From contig NZ_CP062221.1 in the NCBI RefSeq assembly GCF_021590045.1, forward strand, positions 2,232,001 to 2,296,000: a DNA stretch of 64,000 bases, read 5' to 3'. Source of the stretch: Cellulomonas palmilytica. GTDB lineage: Bacteria; Actinomycetota; Actinomycetes; Actinomycetales; Cellulomonadaceae. Each line of letters opens with the position of its first letter. Within the stretch, counting starts at the first letter, position 1. Shown here one piece after another: positions 8,269 through 19,942 of this stretch. The notes beneath the pieces are model-generated. The model did no database searches. It worked only from the letters and a program-made list of their open reading frames with translations, and was not told the origin of the DNA. Both the position numbers and the translations under genes were made by a program.

Positions 8269-10238
8269 TGACGGACGTCACGACGCGGCGCGCGGACCGT
8301 GCCCCGCGTGGCGGTCCGGACGCACGGACCGGCAGCAGGCACAGTGGCTCCGTGAGCTCCACGACGGTGCGTCGGCCGCCGGGCGGCCGCCAGGCCCCCC
8401 GCGCGACGGCGTCGACCGTCCGCGCCGGGGCGCCCGCGCAGGCCGCCCCGGCGCGCGCGCGGGGCTCGGTGGCCCCGCCGATCGTCGTGCCCCGCCCCGC
8501 CCGGCCCGTCCGGGCGGGGCGGCGGGCGCGTCTCGTCGTCCTCGTGGTGGCGGTCGTGACCGTCGTGGCGGTGTTCGCGGGGCGACTCGTCTACGTGCAG
8601 GCGGTGCGCGGCCCGTCGGTCGCGCAGCAGGCGCGCGACGAGCGCCTGTCGACCATCTCGATCATCGGTGCGCGCGGCCAGATCACGGACCGGGACGGCG
8701 TGGCGCTCGCGACGTCGGTGGAGCGGTACGACATCTCGGTGAACCAGCGCCTCGTGGGCGAGTACCGGGGCAAGGGTGCGCCCGACGACCCGGACGGCGC
8801 GCTCGGCGTGGCCAAGCGGCTCGCGCCGCTGCTCGGGGTCGACGCCGCGCAGCTCGGCGGCGAGCTCGTCGGGAAGCGGAGCTTCAAGTACCTGCGCAAG
8901 GGCGTGCTGCCGCAGGTCGCGCGCGAGATCTTCGCGATGCGCCTGCCGGGCATCAACGTCGACAAGGTCGCGGACCGCGTCTACCCGAACGGCGCGCTCG
9001 CCGGGAACGTCATCGGCTTCGTCAACTCCAACGGCCAGGGCCTGGAAGGCCTGGAGGCGTCGCTCGACGACCGCCTCAAGGGCACGCCGGGCACCGAGGT
9101 GTTCGAGCGCGGCGCGAAGGGCCAGGAGGTGCCGGGCGGCTACTTCGAGGGGACGCCCGCGACGCAGGGCGACTCGGTCACGCTCACGATCGACTCCGAC
9201 ATCCAGTGGAAGGCCGAGAGCCTGCTCACCGAGCAGATCACGAAGACGGGCTCCGACTCGGGCACGATCGTCGTGATGGACGTCCGCACGGGCGAGGTGC
9301 TCGCACTCGCGGACTCCGGCACACGGGACCCGAACAAGCCGGGCGACTCGGCGGGCGGCTCGCTCGCGCCGTCGATCTCGAACGTGTTCGAGCCCGGCTC
9401 GACGGGCAAGGTCATCACGATGGCGGCGGTGCTCGAGGAGGGCCTCGTCACGCCGACCGACAAGTGGACGGTGCCGTACCGGCTGACGGTCGAGAACGGC
9501 CAGACGTTCAAGGACTCGCACGAGCACGAGACCCAGCACCTGACGACCGCGGGCGTGCTCGCGGAGTCGTCGAACACCGGGACCGTGCAGATCGGCTCGA
9601 AGCTGAGCATCGACCAGCGGTACCGGTGGCTGGAGCGGTTCGGCTTCGGGTCGAAGACCGGCATCGACCTCGCGGGGGAGTCCGCGGGGCTGTTCGGCGA
9701 CCGCAACAACGCGCGCACGCCGTACGTGGTGCTGTTCGGGCAGGGTGTCTCGGTGAACGCGATCCAGGCGACGCAGGTGCTCGCCACCGTGGCCAACGAC
9801 GGCGTGCGCGTGCAGCCGCACGTCGTCAAGGGCTGGACGTCACCCGACGGGACGTTCACGCCGTCGAAGGACGCCGCACGCACGCGCATCATCTCGAAGG
9901 AGACCGCGCGCACGGTCATGACGATGCTCGAGTCCGTGGTCGACGACGGCACCGGATCGACCGCGTCGATCCCGGGCTACCGCGTCGCGGGCAAGACCGG
10001 GACGGCCCAGAACTGGATCAACGGCGGCAAGCAGGGCATCACGGCGTCGTTCATCGGGGTGGTCCCCGCGGACTCGCCGCGGCTCGCGATCAGCGTGATC
10101 CTGCACAACCCGCGGACCTCGGAGTACGGCAGCGTGGTCGCGGCGCCCGTGTTCAGCAAGATCGGTGCGTACGCCCTGAGCGAGCTGGGCGTCCCGCCCT
10201 CGGGGACCAAGGCCACGCTGTTCCCGACGACGTGGTGA
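8268..10238 (+). CDS. ftsI: Septal penicillin-binding protein 3 (transpeptidase FtsI)
   Basis: A 656-residue class B PBP. The cytoplasmic tail of about 85 residues precedes one membrane span (LVVLVVAVVTVVAVFAG). A dimerisation domain comes next, then the transpeptidase domain. Catalytic motifs are all present: S378-T-G-K381 (active Ser), S434-S-N436, and K576-T-G578. It crosslinks peptidoglycan stem peptides at the septum with FtsW. The start ATG shares one base with the ftsL stop. A GTG at 8352 is an alternative start that would shorten the cytoplasmic tail. murE follows after 74 bases with its own promoter. Confidence 0.95.
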   Translation: MTDVTTRRADRAPRGGPDARTGSRHSGSVSSTTVRRPPGGRQAPRATASTVRAGAPAQAAPARARGSVAPPIVVPRPARPVRAGRRARLVVLVVAVVTVVAVFAGRLVYVQAVRGPSVAQQARDERLSTISIIGARGQITDRDGVALATSVERYDISVNQRLVGEYRGKGAPDDPDGALGVAKRLAPLLGVDAAQLGGELVGKRSFKYLRKGVLPQVAREIFAMRLPGINVDKVADRVYPNGALAGNVIGFVNSNGQGLEGLEASLDDRLKGTPGTEVFERGAKGQEVPGGYFEGTPATQGDSVTLTIDSDIQWKAESLLTEQITKTGSDSGTIVVMDVRTGEVLALADSGTRDPNKPGDSAGGSLAPSISNVFEPGSTGKVITMAAVLEEGLVTPTDKWTVPYRLTVENGQTFKDSHEHETQHLTTAGVLAESSNTGTVQIGSKLSIDQRYRWLERFGFGSKTGIDLAGESAGLFGDRNNARTPYVVLFGQGVSVNAIQATQVLATVANDGVRVQPHVVKGWTSPDGTFTPSKDAARTRIISKETARTVMTMLESVVDDGTGSTASIPGYRVAGKTGTAQNWINGGKQGITASFIGVVPADSPRLAISVILHNPRTSEYGSVVAAPVFSKIGAYALSELGVPPSGTKATLFPTTW

Positions 10239-10299
10239 GCCCGGCCGCCGGGACGGGTGCCGGAGCGGTCCGCCGCGCGTCGGGCGACGGCGGCCACGG

Positions 10300-10305
10300 T
10301 AGATT
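10300..10305 (+). promoter_or_regulatory. -10 box TAGATT of a leaderless murE transcript
   Basis: TAGATT lies seven bases before the murE ATG, so transcription should begin at or next to the start codon. No ribosome-binding site precedes the ATG, which agrees with a leaderless message. No convincing -35 is visible. Confidence 0.6.
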
Positions 10306-10312
10306 CCTCCCC

Positions 10313-11898
<1,586 letters not shown>

Positions 11899-11902
<4 letters not shown>

Positions 11903-13395
11903 TCGCGCTGACCGCGGCGCAGATCGCGGAGGCGACGGGCGGCACGCTGCACGGCGTCGCGCACGCGCAGGTGGTCGCGGGTGCGGTCGTCACGGACTCG
12001 CGGCAGGTCGAGCCGGGCGGGCTGTTCGTCGCGCTGCCCGGCGAGCACGTGGACGGTCACGACTTCGCGGCCGCGGCCGTCGCGGCGGGTGCCGCCGCCG
12101 TGCTCGCCGCGCGGCCCCTGACGGGCGAGGACGGCACGCCCCTGCCGACGGTCGTCGTGCCCGACGTCGAGGTCGCGCTCGGCGACCTGGCACGCGACGT
12201 GCTCGCGCAGCTGCGCGAGGCCTCCCTCGCCCCCGGTGGCAGCGGGCTGCAGGTCATCGGCGTCACCGGCTCGGTGGGCAAGACGACGACGAAGGACCTG
12301 CTCGCGCAGCTGTGCGGCGCGGCCGGCCCGACCGTCGCGCCCGTGCGGTCCTTCAACAACGAGATCGGCCTGCCGCTGACGGTCCTGCGCGCCGACGAGG
12401 GCACGCGCTTCCTCGTGCTCGAGATGGGCGCCTCCGGACCGGGCCACCTCACCTACCTCACGCGCATCGCGCCGCCCGACGTGGCGGTCGTGCTCGTCGT
12501 CGGCCACGCGCACCTCGGCGGGTTCGGCGGCGGCATCGAGGGCGTCGCGCGTGCGAAGTCCGAGATCGTCCAGGGGCTGCTGCCCGAGGGCGTCGCCGTG
12601 CTCAACGCCGACGACCCGCGCGTCGTCGCGATGGCCGAGCTCGCGCCCGGCGAGGTCGTGACGTTCGGCCAGTCGCAGGGTGCCCGCGTGCGCGCGACCG
12701 GTGTGAGCGTCGACCGGGCGGGCCGCGCGCGGTTCACGCTCGTCGTGGGCGACGGCACGCCCGAGCGCGAGCAGGCGGACGTCGCGCTGCGCCTCGTGGG
12801 GGAGCACCACGTGCACAACGCGCTCGCCGCGGCCGCCGCGGCGCTCACCGCGGGCCTCACGCTCGACGAGGTCGCGGCCGGGCTGTCCGCCGCGGACGCG
12901 CTGTCGCCGCACCGCATGCACGTCGTCGACCGCGCCGACGGCGTGACCGTCATCGACGACTCCTACAACGCGAACCCCGACTCGATGCGCGCCGCGCTCA
13001 AGGCGCTCGCGGTCGTCGCGGGGCGCGACCGGCGGTCGATCGCCGTGCTCGGCGAGATGCTCGAGCTCGGCGAGGGCTCCCGCGAGGCGCACGACGCGAT
13101 CGGCCGGCTCGCGGTGCGCCTCAACATCGGCCTGACCGTCGTCGTCGGCGAGGGCGCGCGCGCCATCCGCGACGGCGCGAACCACGAGGGCAGCTGGGGC
13201 GACGAGGTCGCGCTCGCGGACGACGTCGACGCGGCCGCGGCGTTCCTGGCCGACGAGCTGCGCGCGGGCGACGTCGTGCTCGTGAAGTCGTCGTACGGCG
13301 CGGGGCTGTGGCGCCTGGGTGACATCCTCACCGCTGAGCCCACCGACGCGCCCACCGACGCGCCCACCGCGGCTGCGCAGGTGAGCGGCTCGTGA
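11899..13395 (+). CDS. murF: UDP-MurNAc-tripeptide : D-Ala-D-Ala ligase
   Basis: A 498-residue Mur ligase. Motifs: ATP loop [16 protein letters not shown], the MurF block [25 protein letters not shown] and [11 protein letters not shown]. It completes the cytoplasmic pentapeptide precursor by adding D-Ala-D-Ala. The GTG start overlaps the murE stop (GTGA at 11899-11902) and the end overlaps the mraY start in the same way. The last 15 residues or so carry a short [10 protein letters not shown] repeat outside the conserved fold. Confidence 0.95.
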
Positions 13396-14474
13396 GGGCC
13401 GTCCTCATCTCGGGCGGCGTCGCGATGCTCGTCGCGCTGCTCGGGACGCCGCTGTTCATCCGGTTCCTCGTGCGCCGCCAGTACGGGCAGTTCATCCGCC
13501 AGGACGGGCCGACCGCGCACTTCACCAAGCGCGGCACCCCCACCATGGGCGGTGTCGTGATCATCGGCGCGACGCTGCTCGGCTGGGCGGCGGCCCTGCT
13601 GCTCACGGGCACGCGACCGTCGGTGTCCGAGATCCTCGTGCTGTTCCTCATGACCGGCCTCGGCCTGGTCGGGTTCCTCGACGACTTCATCAAGATCAGC
13701 CGCCAGCGCAGCCTCGGGCTCAAGGCCCGCTGGAAGATCGTCGGGCAGGGCCTGGTCGGCGTGGCGTTCGCGGTCGCCGCGCTGCAGTTCCCGAACGACC
13801 TGTTCCGCACGCCCGCGTCGACCAAGATCTCGTTCATCCGCGACACCGGGATCGACCTCGCGTTCGCGGGCGCGACCATCGGGCTGATCCTGTTCGTGAT
13901 CTGGGCGAACTTCCTCATCACGGCCTGGTCCAACGCGGTCAACCTCACCGACGGGCTCGACGGGCTCGCCACGGGCGTCTCGCTCATCGTGTTCGGCGCG
14001 TACGTCGTGATCTGCGTGTGGCAGTTCAACCAGTCGTGCCAGATCCTCACGTCCGCCGGGCCGCGCTGCTACGAGACGCGCGACCCGCTCGCGCTCGCCG
14101 TCGTGGCCGCCGCGATCACGGGCGCGTGCTTCGGGTTCCTGTGGTGGAACGCGAGCCCCGCCAAGATCTTCATGGGCGACACGGGCTCGCTCGCGCTGGG
14201 CGGCGCGCTCGCGGGCCTGTCGATCCTCACGCGCACCGAGATCCTCGCGGCGATCGTCGGCGGCCTGTTCGTGCTCGAGGTCCTGTCGGACGTCATCCAG
14301 ATCGGCTTCTTCAAGATGACCGGCAGACGCGTGTTCAAGATGGCGCCGCTGCACCACCACTTCGAGCTCGGGGGCTGGGGCGAGGTCACGATCGTCATCC
14401 GGTTCTGGATCATCGCGGGGCTGTTCGTCGCGCTCGGGGTCGGGATCTTCTACGCCGAGTGGGTGGCCGGCTAG
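13392..14474 (+). CDS. mraY: Phospho-MurNAc-pentapeptide transferase (lipid I synthase)
   Basis: A 360-residue polytopic membrane protein with about ten spans. Conserved loops: [11 protein letters not shown], the DDxxK catalytic block [34 protein letters not shown] and the HHHFELGGW loop. It transfers phospho-MurNAc-pentapeptide from UDP to undecaprenyl phosphate at the inner face of the membrane, giving lipid I. The start GTG overlaps the murF stop. murD starts directly after the stop (TAG-GTG). Confidence 0.97.
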   Translation: MRAVLISGGVAMLVALLGTPLFIRFLVRRQYGQFIRQDGPTAHFTKRGTPTMGGVVIIGATLLGWAAALLLTGTRPSVSEILVLFLMTGLGLVGFLDDFIKISRQRSLGLKARWKIVGQGLVGVAFAVAALQFPNDLFRTPASTKISFIRDTGIDLAFAGATIGLILFVIWANFLITAWSNAVNLTDGLDGLATGVSLIVFGAYVVICVWQFNQSCQILTSAGPRCYETRDPLALAVVAAAITGACFGFLWWNASPAKIFMGDTGSLALGGALAGLSILTRTEILAAIVGGLFVLEVLSDVIQIGFFKMTGRRVFKMAPLHHHFELGGWGEVTIVIRFWIIAGLFVALGVGIFYAEWVAG

Positions 14475-15998
14475 GTGTCGCAGCAGGGACCTGCCCAGCC
14501 GGGGCCCGACGAGGCCGCCCAGCCGCCGCTCGACCTCGAGGGCGCGCGCGTCGTCGTCGCGGGGCTCGGCGTGTCCGGACGCGCCGCGGCGGAGGTGCTC
14601 GCGGCGCGCGGGGCCCGCGTCGTGCCGGTCGACGACGCGTCCGACGAGGCCGTCTCGAGCGCCGAGTACCTCGCCGGGGACGGGCTCGCGCGCGCCGACC
14701 TCGTCGTGACGTCGCCCGGGCTCGCACCGCACCACCCGCTGCTCGCGGCGGCCGCCGCCCAGGGGCTGCCGGTGTGGAGCGAGGTCGAGCTCGCGTGGCG
14801 CGTGCGCGTTCCGGGGCCGTCGGGGGCGCCTGCGCCGTGGCTCGCGCTCACGGGGACCAACGGCAAGACGACGACCGTCGGGATGCTCGAGTCGATCCTG
14901 GCGGCCGCGGGGCGCAGCGCGCTCGCCGTCGGCAACGTCGGCACGCCGATCGTGCACGCGGCGACCGACCCGACGCTGGACGTGCTCGCGGTCGAGCTGT
15001 CGAGCTTCCAGCTGCACTTCACGCGCAGCATGTCGGCGCAGGCCGCCGCGGTGCTCAACGTCGCGCCCGACCACCTCGACTGGCACGGCTCGCTCGAGGC
15101 GTACGCGGCCGACAAGGCGCGCGTGTACGAGCACGCGCAGCTCGCGTGCGTCTACAACCTCGCGGACCCGCGCACCGAGCAGATGGTGCGCGACGCGGAC
15201 GTCGTCGACGGCGCCGTCGCGGTCGGCTTCACGCTCGGCACGCCGGGCGTCGGGCAGATCGGCCTCGTCGAGGACGTGCTCGTGGACCGCGGGTTCGCCC
15301 GGCTGCGGCACACGCACGCGGCCGAGCTCGGCACGCTCGACGACCTCGCGGCGCTGGCCGGCCCGGACGGCACCGTGCCGCCGCACGTCGTCGCCGACGC
15401 GCTCGCGGCCGCCGCGCTCGCGCTCGCGCACGGCGTCGAGCCGTCGCACGTGCGCGACGGGCTGCGAGCCTTCGCGCCGGGACGCCACCGCATCGAGACG
15501 GTCGCGACCGAGGTCGTCCCGGTCGGCGACCAGCCGGTGAGCGTGAGCTACGTCGACGACTCCAAGGCCACGAACGCCCACGCCGCCGCGGCGTCCCTGG
15601 GGGCGTTCCCCGCCGCGAGCGTGGTGTGGGTCGCGGGTGGCCTGGCGAAGGGCGCGCGGTTCGACGACCTCGTGCGCACGCGCCGCGACCGCCTCGCGGG
15701 CGTCGTCCTGATCGGCGTCGACCGCGAGCCGCTGCGGGACGCGCTCGCCCGACACGCGCCCGAGGTCCCCGTCGTCGAGATCGTCCCCGGTGAGACTGGG
15801 GACGTGATGACCTCCGCCGTGGCCGCCGCGCGCACCCTCGTGCGCCCCGGGCCCGCGACCGGCACCACGGTGCTGCTCGCGCCCGCCTGCGCGTCCATGG
15901 ACCAGTTCGCCTCGTACGCCGCGCGCGGTGACGCGTTCGCCGCGGCCGCGCGTGCGGCGGTGGGCGAGGGAGGCGAGCGGGCGGGCGGACGCGCGTGA
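14475..15998 (+). CDS. murD: UDP-MurNAc-L-alanine : D-glutamate ligase
   Basis: A 507-residue Mur ligase. An N-terminal nucleotide-binding fold opens with VVVAGLGVSGRAAAEVL. The ATP loop is LTGTNGKTTTVGML. The central block NVAPDHLDWHG and the C-terminal DDSKATNAHAA match the family. It adds D-Glu to UDP-MurNAc-L-Ala in the cytoplasm. The GTG start abuts the mraY stop with no spacer, and the end overlaps ftsW by four bases (GTGA). It is a little longer than the usual 450 residues because of extra N-terminal sequence and loops. Confidence 0.95.
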   Translation: MSQQGPAQPGPDEAAQPPLDLEGARVVVAGLGVSGRAAAEVLAARGARVVPVDDASDEAVSSAEYLAGDGLARADLVVTSPGLAPHHPLLAAAAAQGLPVWSEVELAWRVRVPGPSGAPAPWLALTGTNGKTTTVGMLESILAAAGRSALAVGNVGTPIVHAATDPTLDVLAVELSSFQLHFTRSMSAQAAAVLNVAPDHLDWHGSLEAYAADKARVYEHAQLACVYNLADPRTEQMVRDADVVDGAVAVGFTLGTPGVGQIGLVEDVLVDRGFARLRHTHAAELGTLDDLAALAGPDGTVPPHVVADALAAAALALAHGVEPSHVRDGLRAFAPGRHRIETVATEVVPVGDQPVSVSYVDDSKATNAHAAAASLGAFPAASVVWVAGGLAKGARFDDLVRTRRDRLAGVVLIGVDREPLRDALARHAPEVPVVEIVPGETGDVMTSAVAAARTLVRPGPATGTTVLLAPACASMDQFASYAARGDAFAAAARAAVGEGGERAGGRA

Positions 15999-17332
15999 GC
16001 GCCGTGCCGCACGGCGTCGCCGCCGACGACGCAGCGACCGACCCGGCGACCGACCCGACGACCGCGCGCCCGCGCAGGTCGCTCCTGGGCCACTGGAACA
16101 GCGTCGTCACGAGCTACTACGTGCTGATCGGCGCGAGCGCGCTGCTGCTCGTCATCGGGCTCGTCATGGTGCTGTCGAGCTCGAGCGTCGAGTCTCTCGA
16201 CAAGAACGGCAACGCGTACGCGGTGTTCCTCGACCAGGCGAAGTTCGCGCTCGTCGGGCTGCCCATCGCGGTCGTGCTGTCCCGCATGCCCGTGCGGTTC
16301 TTCAAGGCCATCGCGTGGCCCGCGCTCGGCGCCGCGGTCGCGTTCCAGTCGCTCGTGTTCCTCGGACTGGGCACCGGCGCGGGCGGCAACACGAACTGGG
16401 TGCGCCTGCCGGGCGGCATCACCGCGCAGCCGTCGGAGACGATCAAGCTCGCGCTCGCGCTGTGGCTGGGTGCCGTCCTCGCGCGCAAGCAGCCGTACCT
16501 CGAGCAGTGGAAGCACGTGTTCGTCCCCGCCGTGCCGGTCGCGGGGCTCGCGATCGGCGCGGTGCTCCTGGGCCACGACCTGGGCACGGCGCTCGTGCTG
16601 TTCGTGCTCGTCGCCGGCGCGATGTTCGTCGCCGGCGTGCCCTTGCGCATGTTCGCGGTCGCGGGCGTGCTCGCCGGCGGCGCGGTCGCCGCGCTCGTCG
16701 TGCTCAGCCCGAACCGGATGGCGCGCATCGGCAGCTGGCTCGGCGGGGACGAGTGCTCGGCCTCGGCGGACTGCTACCAGACGCTGCACGGCAGCTGGGG
16801 GCTCGCGAGCGGCGGGATCGGCGGGCTCGGGCTCGGCCAGAGCCGCGAGAAGTGGTCCTACCTGCCCGCGGCGCACAACGACTTCATCTTCGCGATCCTG
16901 GGCGAGGAGCTCGGCCTGGTCGGCACGCTCATCGTGCTCGGGCTGTTCGGCCTGCTCGCGTTCGCGATGATCCGCGTCATCAGCCGGCACCCGGACCCGT
17001 TCGTCAAGATCGCGACCGGTGCCGTGCTCGCGTGGATCGTCGGCCAGGCGTTCGTCAACATCGCGGTCGTCATCGGCCTCGCGCCGGTCATCGGCGTGCC
17101 GCTGCCGCTCGTCTCCGCGGGCGGCTCGGCACTCATCATGACGCTCGCCGCGCTCGGCGTGGTCATCGCGTTCGCGCGCGACGAGCCCGGGGCGGCGGAC
17201 GCGCTCGCGGCGCGTGCCGGTGCCGTGCGACGCTCGCTCGCGGTCGTCGGGCTCGGCCGGGGCGCCACGCGTGCCGACCGGTCGCGGACGGCCGCAGCTT
17301 CCACGACGTCGAGAGGTGGTGGACGTGCCTGA
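15995..17332 (+). CDS. ftsW: SEDS glycosyltransferase FtsW
   Basis: A 445-residue polytopic membrane protein of the SEDS family. It has about ten spans. Family hallmarks include VMVLSSSSVES, QPSETIKLALALWLG, GHDLGTALVLF, LPAAHNDFIFAILGEELGLVG and the C-terminal GVPLPLVSAGGSALI. FtsW polymerises lipid II into glycan strands at the septum, paired with FtsI. The N-terminal cytoplasmic tail of about 30 residues has a TDPATDPTT repeat. The start overlaps the murD stop (GTGA). The end overlaps the chosen murG start by eight bases. Confidence 0.95.
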   Translation: MSAVPHGVAADDAATDPATDPTTARPRRSLLGHWNSVVTSYYVLIGASALLLVIGLVMVLSSSSVESLDKNGNAYAVFLDQAKFALVGLPIAVVLSRMPVRFFKAIAWPALGAAVAFQSLVFLGLGTGAGGNTNWVRLPGGITAQPSETIKLALALWLGAVLARKQPYLEQWKHVFVPAVPVAGLAIGAVLLGHDLGTALVLFVLVAGAMFVAGVPLRMFAVAGVLAGGAVAALVVLSPNRMARIGSWLGGDECSASADCYQTLHGSWGLASGGIGGLGLGQSREKWSYLPAAHNDFIFAILGEELGLVGTLIVLGLFGLLAFAMIRVISRHPDPFVKIATGAVLAWIVGQAFVNIAVVIGLAPVIGVPLPLVSAGGSALIMTLAALGVVIAFARDEPGAADALAARAGAVRRSLAVVGLGRGATRADRSRTAAASTTSRGGGRA

Positions 17333-18497
17333 CGCACGCCCCGTGTCCGTACTCCTGGCGGGCGGCGGCACCGCCGGTCACGTCAACCCGCTCGTGGCGG
17401 TCGCCGACGAGCTGCGCCGCCGGCACCCCGACGCGACCCTCACCGCGCTCGGCACGGCGGAGGGCCTCGAGGCGCGCCTCGTGCCCGCCGCGGGGCTGCC
17501 GCTCGCAGAGGTCCCGCGCGTGCCGCTGCCGCGCCGCCCGTCCCTCGACCTGCTGCGGCTGCCCGGCCGCCTGCGCGCGGCGATCGCCGCGGCCGGCCGC
17601 GCGATCGACGACAGCGGCGCGCAGGTCGTCGTCGGCTTCGGCGGCTACGTCGCGACGCCCGCGTACCTCGCCGCGCGCCGGCGCGGCGTCCCGGTGGTGG
17701 TGCACGAGCAGAACGCGCGGCCGGGACTCGCGAACCGGCTGGGTGCGCGGTGGGCCCGCGCCGTCGCCGTGACGTTCCCGGGCACGTCCCTGCCCGGTGC
17801 GGTCGTCACCGGGCTCCCGCTGCGCGCTCCCGTCGCGGCGCTCGTCGCCGACCGGGCGGCCGACGCGGCCGGCGCGCGCCGGCGCGCGGCGCGGACGCTC
17901 GGGCTCGACCCCGACCTGCCGACGCTGCTCGTCACCGGCGGCTCGCTGGGCGCGGCGAGCGTCAACGCCGCCGTCGCGGCCGCGGCGGGCGACCTGCTCG
18001 CGGCGGGCGTCCAGGTGCTGCACCTCACGGGACGGGACAAGTCCGCGCCCGTCGTCGCGGCGCGCGACGCCCTCGTGGCGGGCGGCAGCGCGACGTCCGA
18101 GGACGTGGCGCGCTACCACGTGCTCGAGTACCTCGACGAGATGCACCTCGCGCTCGCGTGCGCGGACCTCGTGCTCGCACGCTCGGGTGCGGGCACCGTC
18201 TGCGAGGTCGCGGCGCTCGGGCTGCCCGCGGTGTACGTGCCGCTGCCGATCGGCAACGGCGAGCAGCGCCGCAACGCGGCGCCCGTGGTCGCCGCGGGCG
18301 GCGCGCTGCTCGTCGCCGACGACGACCTGGACGGCGCGTGGGTCACCGCGCACCTTCCCGCGCTGCTCGTCGGCCCGCAGGCCGAGGAGGCGCGGGCCCG
18401 CATGGCGGCCGCGGCCGCGTCGGTGGGCGTGCCCGACGCCGCGGGCCGCGTGGTCGACCTCGTCGAGGCACAGCTCACCGCCGGGAGCGCCGCGTGA
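17325..18497 (+). CDS. murG: Lipid II synthase (N-acetylglucosaminyl transferase)
   Basis: A 390-residue GT28 glycosyltransferase. It begins with the membrane-binding glycine loop LLAGGGTAGHVNPL. The middle has GFGGYVATPAYLAARRRG and HEQNARPGLAN, and the C-terminal UDP-GlcNAc site is LARSGAGTVCEVAALGLPAVYVPLP. It adds GlcNAc to lipid I on the inner face of the membrane. Three in-frame GTG codons (17316, 17319, 17325) are possible starts. I chose 17325 because it lies eight bases after GAGAGG and gives the usual N-terminus. The stop overlaps murC (GTGA). Confidence 0.95.
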   Translation: MPDARPVSVLLAGGGTAGHVNPLVAVADELRRRHPDATLTALGTAEGLEARLVPAAGLPLAEVPRVPLPRRPSLDLLRLPGRLRAAIAAAGRAIDDSGAQVVVGFGGYVATPAYLAARRRGVPVVVHEQNARPGLANRLGARWARAVAVTFPGTSLPGAVVTGLPLRAPVAALVADRAADAAGARRRAARTLGLDPDLPTLLVTGGSLGAASVNAAVAAAAGDLLAAGVQVLHLTGRDKSAPVVAARDALVAGGSATSEDVARYHVLEYLDEMHLALACADLVLARSGAGTVCEVAALGLPAVYVPLPIGNGEQRRNAAPVVAAGGALLVADDDLDGAWVTAHLPALLVGPQAEEARARMAAAAASVGVPDAAGRVVDLVEAQLTAGSAA

Positions 18498-19942
18498 CCG
18501 GGGTCGACGGCACGACGCCCGTGCCCGTCGCGGAGCTCGGACGTGTCCACCTCGTGGGCGTCGGCGGCGCCGGCATGTCGGCGGTCGCGCTGCTGCTCGC
18601 CGCACGCGGGCTGTCGGTCAGCGGGTCCGACGCGGCCGACGGCCCGGCGCTGCCGGGGCTGCGCGCCGCGGGCGTGGACGTGCACGTGGGGCACGACGCC
18701 GCGCTCGTCGCGGGCGTCGACACGCTCGTCGTCTCGTCAGCGGTCCGCGAGACGAACCCCGAGCTCGCCGCGGCGCGCGCCGCGGGGCTGCGCGTGCTGC
18801 ACCGCTCGCAGGCGCTCGCGTCCCTCATGGCGGACCGGGACGGTGTCGCGGTCGCGGGCGCGCACGGCAAGACCACGACGTCCGCGATGATCGCGACCGG
18901 CCTGCTCGCGGTGGGCGCCGACCCGTCGTTCGCGATCGGCGGCACGGTGCTGACCGACGACGGGCCCGTGGGAGGCGGCCGAGACGGGGCGGGTCCGGCG
19001 TTCGTCGCGGAGGCCGACGAGTCCGACGGCTCGTTCCTCGCGTACGCGCCGCTCGTGTCGGTGGTGACCAACGTCGAGCCCGACCATCTCGACCACTACG
19101 GCACCCGGGAGGCGTTCGAGGACGCGTTCGTCGCGTTCACGGCGCGCCTGCGCCCGGGCGGGCTGCTGGTCGCGTGCGGCGACGACGACGGGGCGCGCCG
19201 CCTCGTCGCGCGCGTGGCCGACGACCTCGCGGCCCGTGGCGTCGACGTCGTCACGTACGGCCGTTCGGACGACGCGGACGTGCGTGTGGGCGAGGTCGTC
19301 GCGGGGGAGACCGAGCGCTGGACGTTCGACCTCACGCCCCGCGACGCCGCACCGACGAGCGTCACGCTCGCGGCGCCCGGCGCGCACAACGCGCTCAACG
19401 CCGCCGCGGCGTGGGCGGTGCTCGTGCGCCTCGGCGTGGCCGGCGAGGATGCCGCGCGTGCGCTCGGCGCGTTCCGGGGGACCGGGCGCCGGTTCGAGGA
19501 CCGCGGCACCGCCGACGGCGTGCGGGTGGTCGACGATTACGCGCACCACCCGACCGAGGTCGCCGCGCTGCTGCGGGCGGCGCGCACGGTCGCGGGTCCC
19601 GGGCGCGTGCTCGTGCTGTTCCAACCGCACCTGTTCTCGCGCACCCGGACGTTCGCGACCGAGTTCGGCGCGGCGCTCGACCTCGCGGACGTCGTCGTCG
19701 TGACCGACGTCTACGCGGCCCGCGAGGACCCGGACCCGAGCGTCACGGGCGCGCTCGTCGTCGACCGCGTGCCGGCGCCCGGCAAGGCGACGTTCGTGGC
19801 GGACCGGCACGAAGCCGCGCGCGCGATCGCGGACGCGGCGCGTCCCGGCGACCTGCTGCTGACGGTCGGCGCGGGCGACGTCACCGCGCTCGGACCCGAG
19901 ATCCTCGACCACCTCGCCGCGCGGGGGCGGGACGCGTCATGA
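18494..19942 (+). CDS. murC: UDP-MurNAc : L-alanine ligase
   Basis: A 482-residue Mur ligase. It opens with the nucleotide-binding loop VHLVGVGGAGMSAVA, then the ATP loop AGAHGKTTTSAM, EADESDGSF, NVEPDHLDHYG and the C-terminal DDYAHHPTEV and FQPHLFSRT blocks. It starts the stem peptide by joining L-Ala to UDP-MurNAc. The GTG start overlaps the murG stop by four bases. The end overlaps ftsQ by four bases (ATGA). The mur genes here are in a single translationally coupled chain. Confidence 0.96.
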   Translation: MTGVDGTTPVPVAELGRVHLVGVGGAGMSAVALLLAARGLSVSGSDAADGPALPGLRAAGVDVHVGHDAALVAGVDTLVVSSAVRETNPELAAARAAGLRVLHRSQALASLMADRDGVAVAGAHGKTTTSAMIATGLLAVGADPSFAIGGTVLTDDGPVGGGRDGAGPAFVAEADESDGSFLAYAPLVSVVTNVEPDHLDHYGTREAFEDAFVAFTARLRPGGLLVACGDDDGARRLVARVADDLAARGVDVVTYGRSDDADVRVGEVVAGETERWTFDLTPRDAAPTSVTLAAPGAHNALNAAAAWAVLVRLGVAGEDAARALGAFRGTGRRFEDRGTADGVRVVDDYAHHPTEVAALLRAARTVAGPGRVLVLFQPHLFSRTRTFATEFGAALDLADVVVVTDVYAAREDPDPSVTGALVVDRVPAPGKATFVADRHEAARAIADAARPGDLLLTVGAGDVTALGPEILDHLAARGRDAS